Positions 8,786 through 18,775 of a stretch of 64,000 nt of DNA are shown here, piece by piece. This stretch comes from Desulfuromusa sp. (GTDB lineage: Bacteria; Desulfobacterota; Desulfuromonadia; Desulfuromonadales; Geopsychrobacteraceae). The stretch covers positions 62,001-126,000 of the forward strand of contig JADGDX010000001.1 in assembly GCA_016744675.1 (NCBI GenBank), in the 5' to 3' direction. Under the pieces are notes generated by a model that was not told the DNA's origin, did no database searches, and was given only the letters and a program-made list of their open reading frames with translations. The position numbers and the translations under genes are program-made. The first letter of the stretch is position 1. Each line of letters starts with the position of its first letter.

Positions 8786-9982
8786 ATGAAAAAAATTGAA
8801 CATAATATCATCAAGATCTATCTGATCAAAACTGCTCGCTGGTTGATGTTGACAACACCCTACTTGCCACTGTTCATGGGTGAGAATGGGATCGACAAGA
8901 GCAGCTATGGTTTGCTAGCAGCGATACACGCTCTTTCAGTTATTTTCTTGGAGATTCCGTCTGGCTATTTGGCAGATGCCATCGGAAGAAAAAAGACTTT
9001 GGTTATTGGTTCTGTGCTGGGTGCCTGTGGTTATGTTGTTTATTCTTTGTCTTTTAGTTTCTCTGGCTTTTTGTTGGCTTTAGTCTGTTTGGGAATTGGG
9101 CAAAGTATGATTTCTGGATCAGATTCGGCCCTGCTTTACGAGACATTGGTTGCAGTTAAAAAAGAAAAGGATTACTCCCGTTATGAGGGGAGGGTGATTG
9201 CTCTTGGCAGTTTTATGGAAACGGCAGGAGCACCTTTGGGAGGATTGTTGGCGGCAGTAAGTCTTCGCTATCCATTTATTGCTCAGGCGTTGATAGCATG
9301 TATTGCGGTGCCAGCCGCTTTGACTCTCATTGATCCGCGGGATGAGACTTATCATAAAGGGCGCTCGATCAATTTATTGCCCGCACTGAAAAAAACATTG
9401 TTGCTCGACCGTAAGCTATTGTTACTGATTTTCTATTCGGCTCTCATCGGGACAGGAACCTATACAATGGCTAAGGCGATCCCTTACTGGCATAGTGAAA
9501 CGCTACAATCGTCAGTGGCCGAATTGGGTTTTTTCTGGAGTGCTCTTAATCTGACTGCTGCGTTGTTTTCAACATTTGCTTATAAGTTTGAAAGGATAAT
9601 TGATCGTTCAAGCTTTATGGTTGTCGTTGGCTTGATTGTCTCTTTGTGTTTCTTCGGACTTGGTTATTCTCCTGCCTCCCTTTCAATCGCCGTACTTTTT
9701 TTGTTCTATGGATGCCGTGGTCTAGCGACACCGATTTTGAAAAATTATATCAATGACCATACCAGCTCGGATGTTCGTGCAACAGTCTTGTCGGTCCGGA
9801 TGTTTTTCGTCTATGTAATGTTTGCTGTACTGTTCCCGGTGATGGGCTGGGTAGGTGATAAGTCAACTTGGAATAATGCTTTGATATTTGCCGGTGGATT
9901 TTTTGTACTTTTCAGCAGTATTGCCCTGGTTGCTATGTATTTTCAGTCCCGCGCTCACATGCGATCCGAAGGGGGAGTTTGA
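8786..9982 (+). CDS. MFS transporter
   Basis: This is a major facilitator superfamily permease of 398 residues with about 12 hydrophobic helices. The first cytoplasmic loop motif GYLADAIGRKKTL (motif A) is around residues 60-73, after helix 2. A GSDSALLYETL segment follows helix 4, a feature of drug/H+ antiporter-like MFS proteins. The substrate cannot be told from sequence. It stands alone between holB (divergent) and rnc. The ATG at 8786 lacks a clear ribosome site, so the true start is slightly uncertain. A TTGATT and TATATT pair at about 8708-8734 may be its promoter, but the 15-base spacing is short. Confidence 0.85.
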   Translation: MKKIEHNIIKIYLIKTARWLMLTTPYLPLFMGENGIDKSSYGLLAAIHALSVIFLEIPSGYLADAIGRKKTLVIGSVLGACGYVVYSLSFSFSGFLLALVCLGIGQSMISGSDSALLYETLVAVKKEKDYSRYEGRVIALGSFMETAGAPLGGLLAAVSLRYPFIAQALIACIAVPAALTLIDPRDETYHKGRSINLLPALKKTLLLDRKLLLLIFYSALIGTGTYTMAKAIPYWHSETLQSSVAELGFFWSALNLTAALFSTFAYKFERIIDRSSFMVVVGLIVSLCFFGLGYSPASLSIAVLFLFYGCRGLATPILKNYINDHTSSDVRATVLSVRMFFVYVMFAVLFPVMGWVGDKSTWNNALIFAGGFFVLFSSIALVAMYFQSRAHMRSEGGV

Positions 9983-10171
9983 TGAGGTAGAGGCGGTGTT
10001 TTATTGTCAGAGGAATTGATATCGATATTAAGATTATAGTGGGTTATGTAGAAAACAAGGCCCGCCTTCAATTTTATGTTTTCTTGTCCGTATGATATGT
10101 CAGCTTCCTTCATTGTACTGCTTCTTGGATTTGGTTATACTCCACGCACATCAGATACTTATGGAGGACAT

Positions 10172-10873
10172 GTGCAGAATAAACTTGGTGAACTGGAGGT
10201 GGCAATTGATTATTTTTTTAGCGATCATCAATTGTTGCTTCAGGCAGTCACCCATAAATCTTACAGTAACGAACAATCTGATTTTGTTTCCCATAATGAG
10301 CGCTTGGAATTTCTTGGTGATGCCGTACTGGAACTGGTGATCAGTGATTGGATATTTTGTCATTACCCCGATATTCCTGAAGGTGGATTGACTCGGATTC
10401 GTGCCGAAGTCGTTAGTGAGAATGGTTTGTCTCAAATTGCGCGTCAATTAGATATTGGGTCTGTTCTCCATTTAGGTAAGGGCGAGAAAAGAAGTGGCGG
10501 TAGTGAAAAATCGAGCTTGCTTGCCGATGCCCTTGAGGCGATACTTGGTGCTATCTATCGTGATGGTGGATTCATCGCTGCTAGTAAGGTGATTGGGGGT
10601 ATTTTTAGCCCTATTATTGAAGAAGCGGCATTGTTGCGCTACGGCAGTGATTATAAAACCTGTTTGCAGGAACGTCTTCAAGCCCAATATGGGGCTCTTC
10701 CCGTATATTCTTTGGCTCAGGTTTCAGGCCCCGATCATGAAAGAACTTTTTCGATGGAAGTTTCTTTCGAGGGGAAACTGTTAGGGAAAGGGACTGGCAG
10801 TAGTAAAAAAAACTCTGAGCAGAAAGCAGCAGCGGCTGCTCTGGATCATCAACTATTAAGAAAGACATCATAA
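10172..10873 (+). CDS. rnc: Ribonuclease III
   Basis: Double-stranded RNA endonuclease acting on rRNA precursors and mRNA. The catalytic signature NERLEFLGDAVLE, the second acidic motif SLLADALEAILGAIYRDGG and a C-terminal dsRNA-binding domain (SDYKTCLQERLQ ... SSKKNSEQKAAAAAL) are all present. A frame open from 10076 would add 32 hydrophobic residues absent from the family. I place the start at the GTG at 10172, which has GGAGG four bases upstream and gives 233 residues, near the E. coli length. The gene leads the rnc-era pair, a conserved arrangement. Confidence 0.95.
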   Translation: MQNKLGELEVAIDYFFSDHQLLLQAVTHKSYSNEQSDFVSHNERLEFLGDAVLELVISDWIFCHYPDIPEGGLTRIRAEVVSENGLSQIARQLDIGSVLHLGKGEKRSGGSEKSSLLADALEAILGAIYRDGGFIAASKVIGGIFSPIIEEAALLRYGSDYKTCLQERLQAQYGALPVYSLAQVSGPDHERTFSMEVSFEGKLLGKGTGSSKKNSEQKAAAAALDHQLLRKTS

Positions 10874-10878
10874 TCATT

Positions 10879-11781
10879 ATGGGAAAAGAAAACTTTTCAT
10901 CTGGATTTATTGCAATAATCGGTCGACCAAATGTGGGCAAGTCGACTTTGCTCAACCGTATTCTTGGGCAAAAAATTGCTATAACCTCGAATAAACCACA
11001 GACAACGAGAAACCGGATTCTTGGGATCCATAATTTTTCATCAGGCCAGGCGTTGTTTGTCGATACTCCTGGAATCCATAAGGCAAAGGGAAAATTGAAT
11101 CGTTTTATGGTCGATCAGGCGATCGGGGCTTGCTCAGATGTCGACTTAATTCTGTTCCTTGTCGAGGCTGATGATTCCCTTGGTGGTGGGGATGAGTATA
11201 TTCTGAAATTGCTTGATAAGATGTCTGTCCCGGTTTTCCTCATCATCAATAAAATTGATTTGATTAAGCCACAGCGCCTGCTTAGTTTGATTCAGCAATA
11301 CAGTGAACGTTTCAAATTTGCCGAGGTGATTCCTCTTTCGGCAAAAGGGGGAGACGGTGTCGAGCAGATGGTGAAGGAAATCGAACCTTACCTTCCTGAA
11401 GGGCCACAGTATTACCCTGAAGATATGCTGACCGATCAGCCAGAAAAATTTATTGTTGCTGAGATGGTGAGAGAAAAAATAATGCGTCGAACGAATAAAG
11501 AAATTCCTTACGGGATTGGTGTTCAGGTTGAAACGTTTGAAGAAAAGCCAGAACAAAATCTTGTGGTTATTCAAGCCATGGTTCATGTTGAACGTGAGAG
11601 TCATAAGAAAATTATCGTCGGCAAGGGCGGACAGATGATTCGAACTGTTGGTCAGGATGCACGGAAGGAAATTGAACGCTTACTTGGGACGAGGGTTTTT
11701 CTCGAATTGTTTGTTCGCGTTGATAAAGATTGGAGTCAGAGTGAACGCATGTTGCGTGAGCTTGGCTACAGTAAAAAATAA
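10879..11781 (+). CDS. era: GTPase Era
   Basis: Ras-like GTPase that binds the 3' end of 16S rRNA during 30S assembly. The G domain shows G1 GRPNVGKS (15-22), the TTR-type G2 segment, G3 DTPG and G4 NKID. A KH domain occupies about residues 200-290, with the RNA-binding IIVGKGGQMIRTVG loop. Length is 300 residues, typical. It begins five bases after the rnc stop codon, so the two are almost certainly co-transcribed. A terminator-like hairpin follows at 11797. Confidence 0.97.
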   Translation: MGKENFSSGFIAIIGRPNVGKSTLLNRILGQKIAITSNKPQTTRNRILGIHNFSSGQALFVDTPGIHKAKGKLNRFMVDQAIGACSDVDLILFLVEADDSLGGGDEYILKLLDKMSVPVFLIINKIDLIKPQRLLSLIQQYSERFKFAEVIPLSAKGGDGVEQMVKEIEPYLPEGPQYYPEDMLTDQPEKFIVAEMVREKIMRRTNKEIPYGIGVQVETFEEKPEQNLVVIQAMVHVERESHKKIIVGKGGQMIRTVGQDARKEIERLLGTRVFLELFVRVDKDWSQSERMLRELGYSKK

Positions 11782-11796
11782 TAGCATTTATATGAC

Positions 11797-11837
11797 AACT
11801 GTCCCGCGATTACACTCATTGAGGGATAGTTTTTTTG
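11797..11837 (+). terminator. Probable intrinsic terminator after era
   Basis: A 9-bp stem (AACTGTCCC with GGGATAGTT, one G-U pair) encloses a 17-base loop and is followed at once by a run of T residues. It separates era from der, 15 bases after the era stop codon. Confidence 0.6.
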
Positions 11838-11902
11838 TTTCACCTTCTTTTTTGTACTTGATTGTAAAGTTATCAAATAATAGTTATGAAAGATTTAAAT
11901 AG

Positions 11903-13225
11903 ATGATGAAGACCGTTGCCATAGTTGGTAGGCCAAATGTTGGAAAATCTACGTTATTCAATAGGTTATTGAGAAAACGTAAAGCGATAGTTGAAGATTT
12001 TCCTGGTGTCACCCGTGACCGTCACTACGCTGAAGTGAATCGTTTCTCCCGGCCTTTTCTTTTGATTGATACGGGTGGTTTTGAACCTGTTAGTGAAGAT
12101 CGTTTGTTAATTCAAATGCGTGAGCAATCACAATTAGCAGTTGAAGAAGCCGATATCATTTTTTTTCTGATGGATGTTAAGGATGGTTTGACACCGGCGG
12201 ACATTGAAATAACTAAAATGTTACGCCAAATAGACAAGCCGGTTTTTTATTTGATCAATAAGGTTGATGGTGAAAAACAGGAAGCCAATACCGTTGACTT
12301 CTATTCGCTTGGGATCGACTATTTTTATGCATTGTCGGCTGAACATGGTCGTGGCATTAACGAACTTGTCAACGATTTAGAAAAGCTTCTTCCACCGGCT
12401 CCTGAGGATACTGGTCCTGAAACTGAAATTCGGATGGCGATTGTGGGTCGTCCAAATGTTGGTAAGTCATCGTTGGTGAACCGGTTACTTGGTTATGAAC
12501 GAGTTGTTGCTAATCCTGTTTCAGGAACTACGCGCGATAGCATTGATACTCCCCTTACCTATAATCAGCAGCGATTCGTCCTCATCGATACAGCAGGAAT
12601 TCGGCGCAAAGGGCGAATTAGTCAGTTGGTTGAAAAATACAGTGCCGTTACTGCGTTGAAAGCGATGGATCGGGCCCATGTTGTCCTGATGGTTATTGAT
12701 GCTGAAGATGGCGTAACCGACCAGGACCTTGCTGTTGCTGGTTATGCTTATGAAAAAGGTCGTGCATTGATTTTGATCGTTAATAAGTGGGACTTGCCTG
12801 AAAAGGATGACCAGACAATGGGGAAGTTTATAGCTGAAGTACAGCGGCGCTTTAAGTATTTGCCTTTTGCCCCAGTCTTGTTTGTTTCTGCATTAACGGG
12901 ACAGCGTGTTAATAAAATAATGGCTAAAGTGGAAGAGATCTCTGCTGAATTTAATCGGCGTATTCCTACCGCTAAATTAAACCAGGGTCTCGAGGAATTT
13001 ATCAGTAAGCATTCGCCACCGATGGCAGGTGATCAGAGGATCAAATTTTACTATGCAGCTCAGGCCGCTGTTCGTCCTCCAACATTTGTTTTGTTTACGA
13101 ATAGGCCAGAAAAAATACACTTTTCTTACCAGCGTTACTTGGTGAATTGTTTCCGTGAAAAGTTTAATTTCAATCAAGTCCCGTTACGTGTTGAGTTTAA
13201 AGGACGAGGAAAAAAAGACAACTGA
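11903..13225 (+). CDS. der: GTPase Der (EngA)
   Basis: Double GTPase required for 50S subunit assembly. It has two complete G domains in tandem, each with GRPNVGKS (first at 9-16, second near 182), DTGG/DTAG G3 motifs and NKVD/NKWD G4 motifs. A C-terminal KH-like domain begins about residue 350 and ends in a basic GRGKKDN tail. Two adjacent ATG codons (11903 and 11906) are possible starts; neither has a strong ribosome site. The 120-base gap from era contains a terminator-like hairpin, so der may have its own promoter. Confidence 0.97.
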   Translation: MMKTVAIVGRPNVGKSTLFNRLLRKRKAIVEDFPGVTRDRHYAEVNRFSRPFLLIDTGGFEPVSEDRLLIQMREQSQLAVEEADIIFFLMDVKDGLTPADIEITKMLRQIDKPVFYLINKVDGEKQEANTVDFYSLGIDYFYALSAEHGRGINELVNDLEKLLPPAPEDTGPETEIRMAIVGRPNVGKSSLVNRLLGYERVVANPVSGTTRDSIDTPLTYNQQRFVLIDTAGIRRKGRISQLVEKYSAVTALKAMDRAHVVLMVIDAEDGVTDQDLAVAGYAYEKGRALILIVNKWDLPEKDDQTMGKFIAEVQRRFKYLPFAPVLFVSALTGQRVNKIMAKVEEISAEFNRRIPTAKLNQGLEEFISKHSPPMAGDQRIKFYYAAQAAVRPPTFVLFTNRPEKIHFSYQRYLVNCFREKFNFNQVPLRVEFKGRGKKDN

Positions 13226-13276
13226 GTGAGTGGAACGTAATAACAATAACTGATTTTTTTTGGGATATTTTTTAAT

Positions 13277-14344
13277 ATGGCGCTTGAAGGCTATTTAGAG
13301 GATTTAGAGATACGCGATATCCTACAGATTCTCAGTTTAAGTAAGAAAACCGGAACGTTGACTCTTCGTAGCTCACACGGTGAGGGGCTTGTCTGCATTA
13401 TGGAAGGGCAGATTATCCGTGCTACCTCCAGTTTTTTTCCTGAGACTCTGGGACAGTTGTTAAGAAAAGATAAAATTACAACGGAAAGTCAGGTCGACAA
13501 GGCACTGAAAATACAAAAATCTCTGGATCACCACCAACCCCTTGGACAAATTCTCATTGAGAATTTTCAGATTACTTCGGCTTCGATTGAGCAGGTTGTT
13601 GCCAGGCAGATTGAAAAAATTATTTTCAATTTTTTTTCTTGGAATGTAGGGACATTTTCATTTCGTTTAGAAGAAATTGTCAATTTTGGAAGTGCGTTAT
13701 TAAATCCGCTTGATTTTATGCTCGAAAAAGGACTCAGTTCGCAGCGGTTAATTCTTAAAGAGGAGCAATCTGGAGAGAATGAAGTTCCAGATGATGATCA
13801 GATCGATCGTAAGCTCGCTGAATTGGAAGATCAGCAAAGTCGCCAGGGTTTAGGATTGCTTAGGGGAATGCTTGCTGAATTAGAGCATCCTGAGCTTGGT
13901 GGAGGAATCATCCTCCTCATCCTTCGTTATGCCAGTGAAATTATGAATCGGGCGATTGTTTTTGATGTTCGGGGGAATCAACTGGTTGGCGTTGGTCAGT
14001 TTGGTCTGTCAAATTTGAACATTGAAGCAGATAACCTTGTCCGTCAAATGACGTTGCATATTGATGCAGGCTCCATTTTTGCTCAGGTTATGAAAGATAA
14101 AATTGCCGTGCGTTCAGCTTTGAAAAAGACGCTAGCAGAAGAATCGTTGCGGTCCTTTTTAAATGGTACACCCGATGATATTTTTCTTGGTCCACTAGTG
14201 AGCGATGGAAAGGTCGTCGCTCTTTTATACGGGGATAATTATCTTTCAGGTCATCCGATTCGTGAGGCAAATGCTTTCGAAGTTTTTCTTTCGCAAGCGG
14301 GATTAGCGATGGAGCAGGCTTTAGGTAGCTCTGATTTAAGCTAA
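13277..14344 (+). CDS. PATAN domain (DUF4388) protein
   Basis: The N-terminal about 100 residues (ALEGYLEDLEIRDILQILSLSKKTGTLTL) match the PATAN/DUF4388 family, which occurs in bacterial signalling proteins and often accompanies CheY-like receivers and gliding or pilus regulation. After about residue 200 there is a GAF-like region (DIFLGPLVSDGKVVALLYGDNY). No catalytic motif is visible. It is immediately followed by two stand-alone receiver proteins, suggesting a small signalling cluster, but the output is unknown. Confidence 0.75.
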   Translation: MALEGYLEDLEIRDILQILSLSKKTGTLTLRSSHGEGLVCIMEGQIIRATSSFFPETLGQLLRKDKITTESQVDKALKIQKSLDHHQPLGQILIENFQITSASIEQVVARQIEKIIFNFFSWNVGTFSFRLEEIVNFGSALLNPLDFMLEKGLSSQRLILKEEQSGENEVPDDDQIDRKLAELEDQQSRQGLGLLRGMLAELEHPELGGGIILLILRYASEIMNRAIVFDVRGNQLVGVGQFGLSNLNIEADNLVRQMTLHIDAGSIFAQVMKDKIAVRSALKKTLAEESLRSFLNGTPDDIFLGPLVSDGKVVALLYGDNYLSGHPIREANAFEVFLSQAGLAMEQALGSSDLS

Positions 14345-14409
14345 ATGCAACATCTTCGCGTCTATTTTGTTATACTCATAGGTGTGACGGCTTTTATGCG
14401 GAGGTGATT

Positions 14410-14775
14410 ATGCAAAAGAAAATTCTCATAGTTGAAGATGAGGAGAGTTTGCTCAAACTGGAAAGTATTCTCCTCACGACAAAAGGATACTTGGTTCAGG
14501 GCGCTACAACTGGACTAGCGGCCCTAGAGGCCGTTGCTGCAGAAGCTCCCGATCTTATTTTGTTGGATATAATGCTGCCAGAATTGGATGGTTTTGAGGT
14601 TTGTCATAGAATTAAAAACAATCCGGAGACACGCAGAATTCCAATTATACTTTTAACGGCAAAAAAGACCCCAGAAGATATGGCTCGCGGAACTGAGGTC
14701 GGTGCCGATCAATACATTACGAAGCCTTTTAAATCAGCGAAAGTTATGGAAACAATTGAAAAGTTATTGAGTTGA
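14410..14775 (+). CDS. Single-domain response regulator (CheY-like)
   Basis: A receiver domain alone, 121 residues. The acidic pocket E9/D10 with the phospho-acceptor D53 (LLLDIMLP), the T/S position in LLTAKK and the conserved K105 (ITKPF) are all present, so it should be phosphorylated by a histidine kinase. There is no output domain. The start at ATG 14410 has GGAGG five bases upstream; a GTG at 14404 overlaps that site. It lies between the PATAN protein and a second receiver protein. A TATACT at about 14372 could be a -10 element but has no good -35. Confidence 0.88.
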   Translation: MQKKILIVEDEESLLKLESILLTTKGYLVQGATTGLAALEAVAAEAPDLILLDIMLPELDGFEVCHRIKNNPETRRIPIILLTAKKTPEDMARGTEVGADQYITKPFKSAKVMETIEKLLS

Positions 14776-14851
14776 AGGTACGGGCTTTCTTTTATTTTCA
14801 AGTTATCATTTCTTCGTCCTGAATTTATAATTTCCCTGGAGTTTACGAAGT

Positions 14852-15241
14852 ATGCGCCCTGCTAAAGTTCTGGTCGTTGATGATTCGCCAACGATGAGGC
14901 AATTTATTGTTTTTGCCTTGCAACGGCTTCCTGGTTTGCACATTGATCAGGCCGGAGATGGAGTTGCCGCTTTAAAACTCCTTTCTTCTGAACGCTATGA
15001 TCTTCTTCTAACCGATATCAATATGCCGATGATGGATGGGTTGACGCTGGTTGGTTTAATTCGCAATGACACAATCAATTCTGAGTTGCCCATCATTGTT
15101 ATTACGACTGAGGGGGCTGAGGTAACAAGGGAGCGTGCTATTGATCTAGGGGCCAGTGAATATTTGACAAAGCCATTACAGACAGCACGACTTGCTGAGA
15201 TTGTTCGTACTCTCCTTGACCCCGATGCGCGTCGAGGGTAA
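14852..15241 (+). CDS. Single-domain response regulator (CheY-like)
   Basis: A second stand-alone receiver, 129 residues. It starts RPAKVLVVDDSPTMRQ, with acidic pocket D10/D11, phospho-acceptor D55 (LTDINMP) and K107 (LTKPL). The DDSPTMRQ start and the MDGLTLVGLIR segment are closer to chemotaxis CheY than to the preceding receiver. No output domain is present. It follows the other receiver by about 75 bases. The partner kinase is not encoded in this window. Confidence 0.88.
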   Translation: MRPAKVLVVDDSPTMRQFIVFALQRLPGLHIDQAGDGVAALKLLSSERYDLLLTDINMPMMDGLTLVGLIRNDTINSELPIIVITTEGAEVTRERAIDLGASEYLTKPLQTARLAEIVRTLLDPDARRG

Positions 15242-15327
15242 GACCCGGTCTTGACAGTCTTGTGGGAACATGCAATAAATCCCTGTTGGTCATATATTGA
15301 CGGAATTTTTAATATCAGGAGGCACAG

Positions 15328-15546
15328 TTGGCAAAAGAAGAAGCAATAGAAGTTGAAGGGGTTGTTGTAGAGCCGTTACCGAATGCGATGTTTCGGGTTA
15401 AGCTTGATAATGATCATGTTGTTTTGGCCCATATTTCAGGTAAAATGCGTAAGTACTACATCCGTATTTTGCCAGGTGACCGTGTGACAGTTGAGTTGTC
15501 ACCTTATGACCTAACTCGTGGTCGTATCACTTATCGAGCTAAATAG
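15328..15546 (+). CDS. infA: Translation initiation factor IF-1
   Basis: Small OB-fold protein (72 residues) that occupies the ribosomal A site during initiation. The sequence [12 protein letters not shown] ... [21 protein letters not shown] is typical. The start is TTG at 15328 with AGGAGG eight bases upstream; no ATG is available in frame. A TTGACA at 15251-15256 may be a -35 element, but the matching -10 region (AATAAA, 17 bases on) is poor. It is followed by an intrinsic terminator at 15637. Confidence 0.96.
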   Translation: MAKEEAIEVEGVVVEPLPNAMFRVKLDNDHVVLAHISGKMRKYYIRILPGDRVTVELSPYDLTRGRITYRAK

Positions 15547-15636
15547 CTTGTCAGTTTTATTTTGATCCGGCTTTGTCGCTGGTTCAGTAACATATAGAGG
15601 AAGCTTCATCTCCTCACTACTTTGCTTATAAACGAT

Positions 15637-15656
15637 ACCGGCCTACGCCGGTTTTC
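15637..15656 (+). terminator. Intrinsic terminator between infA and leuS
   Basis: A perfect 6-bp GC-rich stem (ACCGGC and GCCGGT) with a four-base loop, followed by TTTT. It lies 90 bases after infA and about 55 bases before leuS, so it may end infA transcription or act in the leuS leader. Confidence 0.65.
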
Positions 15657-15679
15657 GTGTATATACTCTATTTTGATAG

Positions 15680-15701
15680 GTGACAGTGATTCTACTGTTA
15701 C
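15680..15701 (+). promoter_or_regulatory. Hairpin abutting the leuS ribosome-binding site
   Basis: An 8-bp stem (GTGACAGT with ACTGTTAC, one G-U pair) with the six-base loop GATTCT ends exactly where the leuS Shine-Dalgarno CGGAGG begins. Such a position could affect ribosome access. No T-box sequence is seen in this leader. Confidence 0.4.
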
Positions 15702-15710
15702 GGAGGACAT

Positions 15711-18266
15711 ATGGAAAATTACTACAATCCAAAAGATGTTGAATTTAAATGGCAGAAGATTTGGCAAGAAGAGCAAGTTTTTTGTGCTTCTATGGATTCA
15801 GATAAGGAAAAATACTATCTGCTGGAAATGTTTCCATATCCCTCTGGCCGTATTCATATGGGACACGTTCGAAACTATGCAATTGGTGATGTTGTTGCAC
15901 GTTTTAAGCGGATGAAAGGGTTCAATGTTCTGCATCCTATGGGGTGGGACGCATTTGGGATGCCGGCTGAAAATGCTGCGATTGAACATAAAATTCATCC
16001 TGCTAAGTGGACCTACGAAAATATAGAAAGTATGCGTCAACAGTTACAGAGAATCGGGCTTTCCTACGATTGGTCGCGAGAATTTGCAACATGTGATGCA
16101 GATTATTATCGCTGGGAGCAGTTGATATTCCTCAAAATGTTTGAAAAGGGGCTGGCATATAAAAAAGGCTCCACAGTGAATTGGTGTCACGATTGCCAGA
16201 CCGTTCTTGCTAATGAGCAGGTTGAAGATGGTTGCTGTTGGCGATGTCACAATTTGGTTCAGCCAAAAGAATTAGAGCAGTGGTTTTATAAGATTACTAA
16301 TTATGCGGATGAGTTGTTGGAGTGGACAGACAAGCTCCCTGGCTGGCCAGAGCGGGTCCTTTCAATGCAGCGCAACTGGATTGGCAAGAGCTATGGCTGT
16401 GAAATCGAATTTTCTGTTGTTGATAGTTCTGAAAAAGTAAAAGTCTTTACCACACGCCCAGATACACTTTTTGGCGCAACGTTTATGAGCCTAGCGCCAG
16501 AGCATCCTCTTGCAAAAACATTAGTCACTGATGAGCATAGGGTGAAAGTTGAGCAGTTTATTGCTGCCGTGGAGCGACAGGATAAGGCTGACCGGACCAG
16601 TGGCGATCTTGAGAAAATCGGCATTTTTACTGGCTCATACTGTATTAATCCTCTCAATGGTGAAAAAATACCTGTATTTCTAGCTAACTTTGTTCTTATG
16701 GATTACGGAACCGGAGCCGTTATGGCGGTTCCAGCTCATGATCAACGTGATTTTGAGTTTGCGCAAAAATATCAGTTGCCCATGAGAGTTGTTATTCAAC
16801 CTCAAGGTGATGAACTTGTTGTAGAGCAGATGAAAGAAGCTTTTACCGAGCCCGGGGTTCTTGTCAATTCTGACCAATTTAATGGTGTTGATAACGAATC
16901 TGCCAGGGAGCAAATTGCAGAGTTTCTTGATGATCGTGGCGAGGGACGTAAGACAGTCAACTACCGTTTAAGGGATTGGGGGGTTTCGAGACAGCGTTAC
17001 TGGGGGACGCCAATCCCAATTATCTATTGTGATGATTGTGGTGCTGTTCCTGTGCCTGAATCGGATTTGCCAGTTGTCTTGCCAACTGATGTTGAGCTGA
17101 CGGGTGAAGGGGGCTCACCTTTGGCACGGCACAAAGCGTTTCTTCAGGTTGCTTGCCCAAAATGTGGTAAAGCGGCTCAGCGTGAATCAGATACCTTTGA
17201 TACTTTTGTTGAAAGTTCCTGGTACTTTGCTCGCTATACGTGTCCAGGATACGATAAAGGACCTCTAGAGAAACAGGCTGCGAATCACTGGCTGCCAGTT
17301 GATCAGTATATTGGGGGAATAGAGCATGCTGTTATGCATTTGCTTTATGCTCGGTTTTTTACCAAAATAATGCGTGATCTTGGTCTGCTTGATGTTGATG
17401 AGCCATTCACGAACTTATTAACGCAGGGGATGGTTTGCAAAGAAACACAGTGTTGCCCTGAGCATGGATGGCTATATCCAGAACAAGTCATTGATGGAAA
17501 ATGTACTCTTTGTGGCCAAGATGTGGAATTGGGTCGTACTGAGAAGATGAGTAAGTCTAAGAAGAATGTCGTTGATCCTAATCAGTTGATTGATCAATAT
17601 GGAGCTGATACAGCGCGTCTGTTCTCTTTGTTTGCTGCTCCTCCTGAAAAAGATCTGGAATGGAATGAGCAAGGAGTGGAGGGTTGTTATCGTTTTCTGA
17701 ATCGCGTTTGGAGGGCAGTGACCGATAATCTTCAATTAATTGAAACTGCCGTAATTCCCGAGAGTACTTCAGGTGAAGCTGCTGTTCTGCGGCGTAAGAC
17801 ACATCAGACTATCAAAAAAGTCAGCGAAGATATTGATGGTCGTTTCCACTTCAACACAGCTATCGCCGCAGTAATGGAACTGGTAAATTCTATCTATGCG
17901 TTTAAGTCTTGCAAGGAGGAAGCGGGAGTTCTTCGTGAAGCATTGGAAACGGTTGTGTGTCTATTAAACCCATTTGTTCCGCATATCTGTGAAGAACTCT
18001 GGCACCTGTTGGGTCATCAACGAGGCGTGGAGGCTTCGGGGTGGCCTATCTGTGATGAATCAGCTCTTGTTGCTGAAGAGATCACTCTTGTTATTCAGGT
18101 GAATGGAAAAGTACGCGGTAAGATTGAAGTTGCTGTTGCTGCAGATAAGGAACTCATAGAAGCGGAAGCTTTGGCCGAACCCAATGTGCAACGTTTTATC
18201 GAAGGAAAGCAAGTTCGTAAGGTGATTGTTGTTCCTGGTCGGTTAATCAATATTGTGGTGGCGTAA
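15711..18266 (+). CDS. leuS: Leucyl-tRNA synthetase
   Basis: Class I synthetase of 851 residues charging tRNA-Leu. The HIGH-type motif reads HMGH in [15 protein letters not shown], and KMSKS is in [13 protein letters not shown]. The CP1 editing domain has [12 protein letters not shown] and [12 protein letters not shown]. Zinc-type cysteine pairs are visible (CHDC/CWRC and CPEHGW...CTLCG). CGGAGG precedes the ATG at 15711. The stop codon overlaps the lptE start, and holA follows, so leuS-lptE-holA form one operon as in many Gram-negative bacteria. Confidence 0.98.
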   Translation: MENYYNPKDVEFKWQKIWQEEQVFCASMDSDKEKYYLLEMFPYPSGRIHMGHVRNYAIGDVVARFKRMKGFNVLHPMGWDAFGMPAENAAIEHKIHPAKWTYENIESMRQQLQRIGLSYDWSREFATCDADYYRWEQLIFLKMFEKGLAYKKGSTVNWCHDCQTVLANEQVEDGCCWRCHNLVQPKELEQWFYKITNYADELLEWTDKLPGWPERVLSMQRNWIGKSYGCEIEFSVVDSSEKVKVFTTRPDTLFGATFMSLAPEHPLAKTLVTDEHRVKVEQFIAAVERQDKADRTSGDLEKIGIFTGSYCINPLNGEKIPVFLANFVLMDYGTGAVMAVPAHDQRDFEFAQKYQLPMRVVIQPQGDELVVEQMKEAFTEPGVLVNSDQFNGVDNESAREQIAEFLDDRGEGRKTVNYRLRDWGVSRQRYWGTPIPIIYCDDCGAVPVPESDLPVVLPTDVELTGEGGSPLARHKAFLQVACPKCGKAAQRESDTFDTFVESSWYFARYTCPGYDKGPLEKQAANHWLPVDQYIGGIEHAVMHLLYARFFTKIMRDLGLLDVDEPFTNLLTQGMVCKETQCCPEHGWLYPEQVIDGKCTLCGQDVELGRTEKMSKSKKNVVDPNQLIDQYGADTARLFSLFAAPPEKDLEWNEQGVEGCYRFLNRVWRAVTDNLQLIETAVIPESTSGEAAVLRRKTHQTIKKVSEDIDGRFHFNTAIAAVMELVNSIYAFKSCKEEAGVLREALETVVCLLNPFVPHICEELWHLLGHQRGVEASGWPICDESALVAEEITLVIQVNGKVRGKIEVAVAADKELIEAEALAEPNVQRFIEGKQVRKVIVVPGRLINIVVA

Positions 18267-18772
18267 TGAAGTCCATTAGCCTGTTTATCGTTTTGTTTTT
18301 TATAGCAGGATGTGGGTATCATTTCCCCGGACAGGCAGGAGCGTTACCTGAAGGGGTTGAAAAGCTTTACATCCCCCTATTTGTTAATAAAACAGCTGAA
18401 CCACAACTTGAATATCAACTTACCAGTCATGTTAGTGAAGTTTTTGCCCGGAATAGTAAAATTTCACAGGTTGAATCACGTGACCTTGCTGAGGCCACTT
18501 TGTTAGGAACGATCCGTGATTATAATAGCCGAGCTCTTTCATATGACAGCCAGGATGATATTAGTGAATATCGATCAACAATGGTTGTTGATATCGTTCT
18601 GGTTCAAGCAGTGACTGAAATGGTGCTCATGGAAAAAACTGTGAGTTGGAGTGCAGAATACAGTGCTGATGATGATAAGAGTAATCAGGAGGGGCATGAG
18701 CAGGAGGCTGTTGAGGAACTCTCTTTGCGTTTGGCCGAAGAACTCCTATATCAAGCGCTTGATGATTTTTAG
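18266..18772 (+). CDS. lptE: LPS-assembly lipoprotein LptE
   Basis: Outer-membrane lipoprotein that plugs the LptD translocon for lipopolysaccharide export. It has a lipoprotein signal: a hydrophobic stretch ending in the lipobox IAGC at Cys16, followed by GYHFPG, the classic LptE opening. The mature part is about 150 residues. Its ATG overlaps the leuS stop codon by one base (TAATG), and holA begins three bases after its end. The conserved leuS-lptE-holA order supports the name. Sequence similarity in this family is low outside the N terminus. Confidence 0.88.
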   Translation: MKSISLFIVLFFIAGCGYHFPGQAGALPEGVEKLYIPLFVNKTAEPQLEYQLTSHVSEVFARNSKISQVESRDLAEATLLGTIRDYNSRALSYDSQDDISEYRSTMVVDIVLVQAVTEMVLMEKTVSWSAEYSADDDKSNQEGHEQEAVEELSLRLAEELLYQALDDF

Positions 18773-18775
18773 CCG

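Noticed and set aside
15547-15710. T-box leader for leuS
   Set aside because: No T-box consensus and no specifier-loop structure could be found; only a terminator and a small hairpin.
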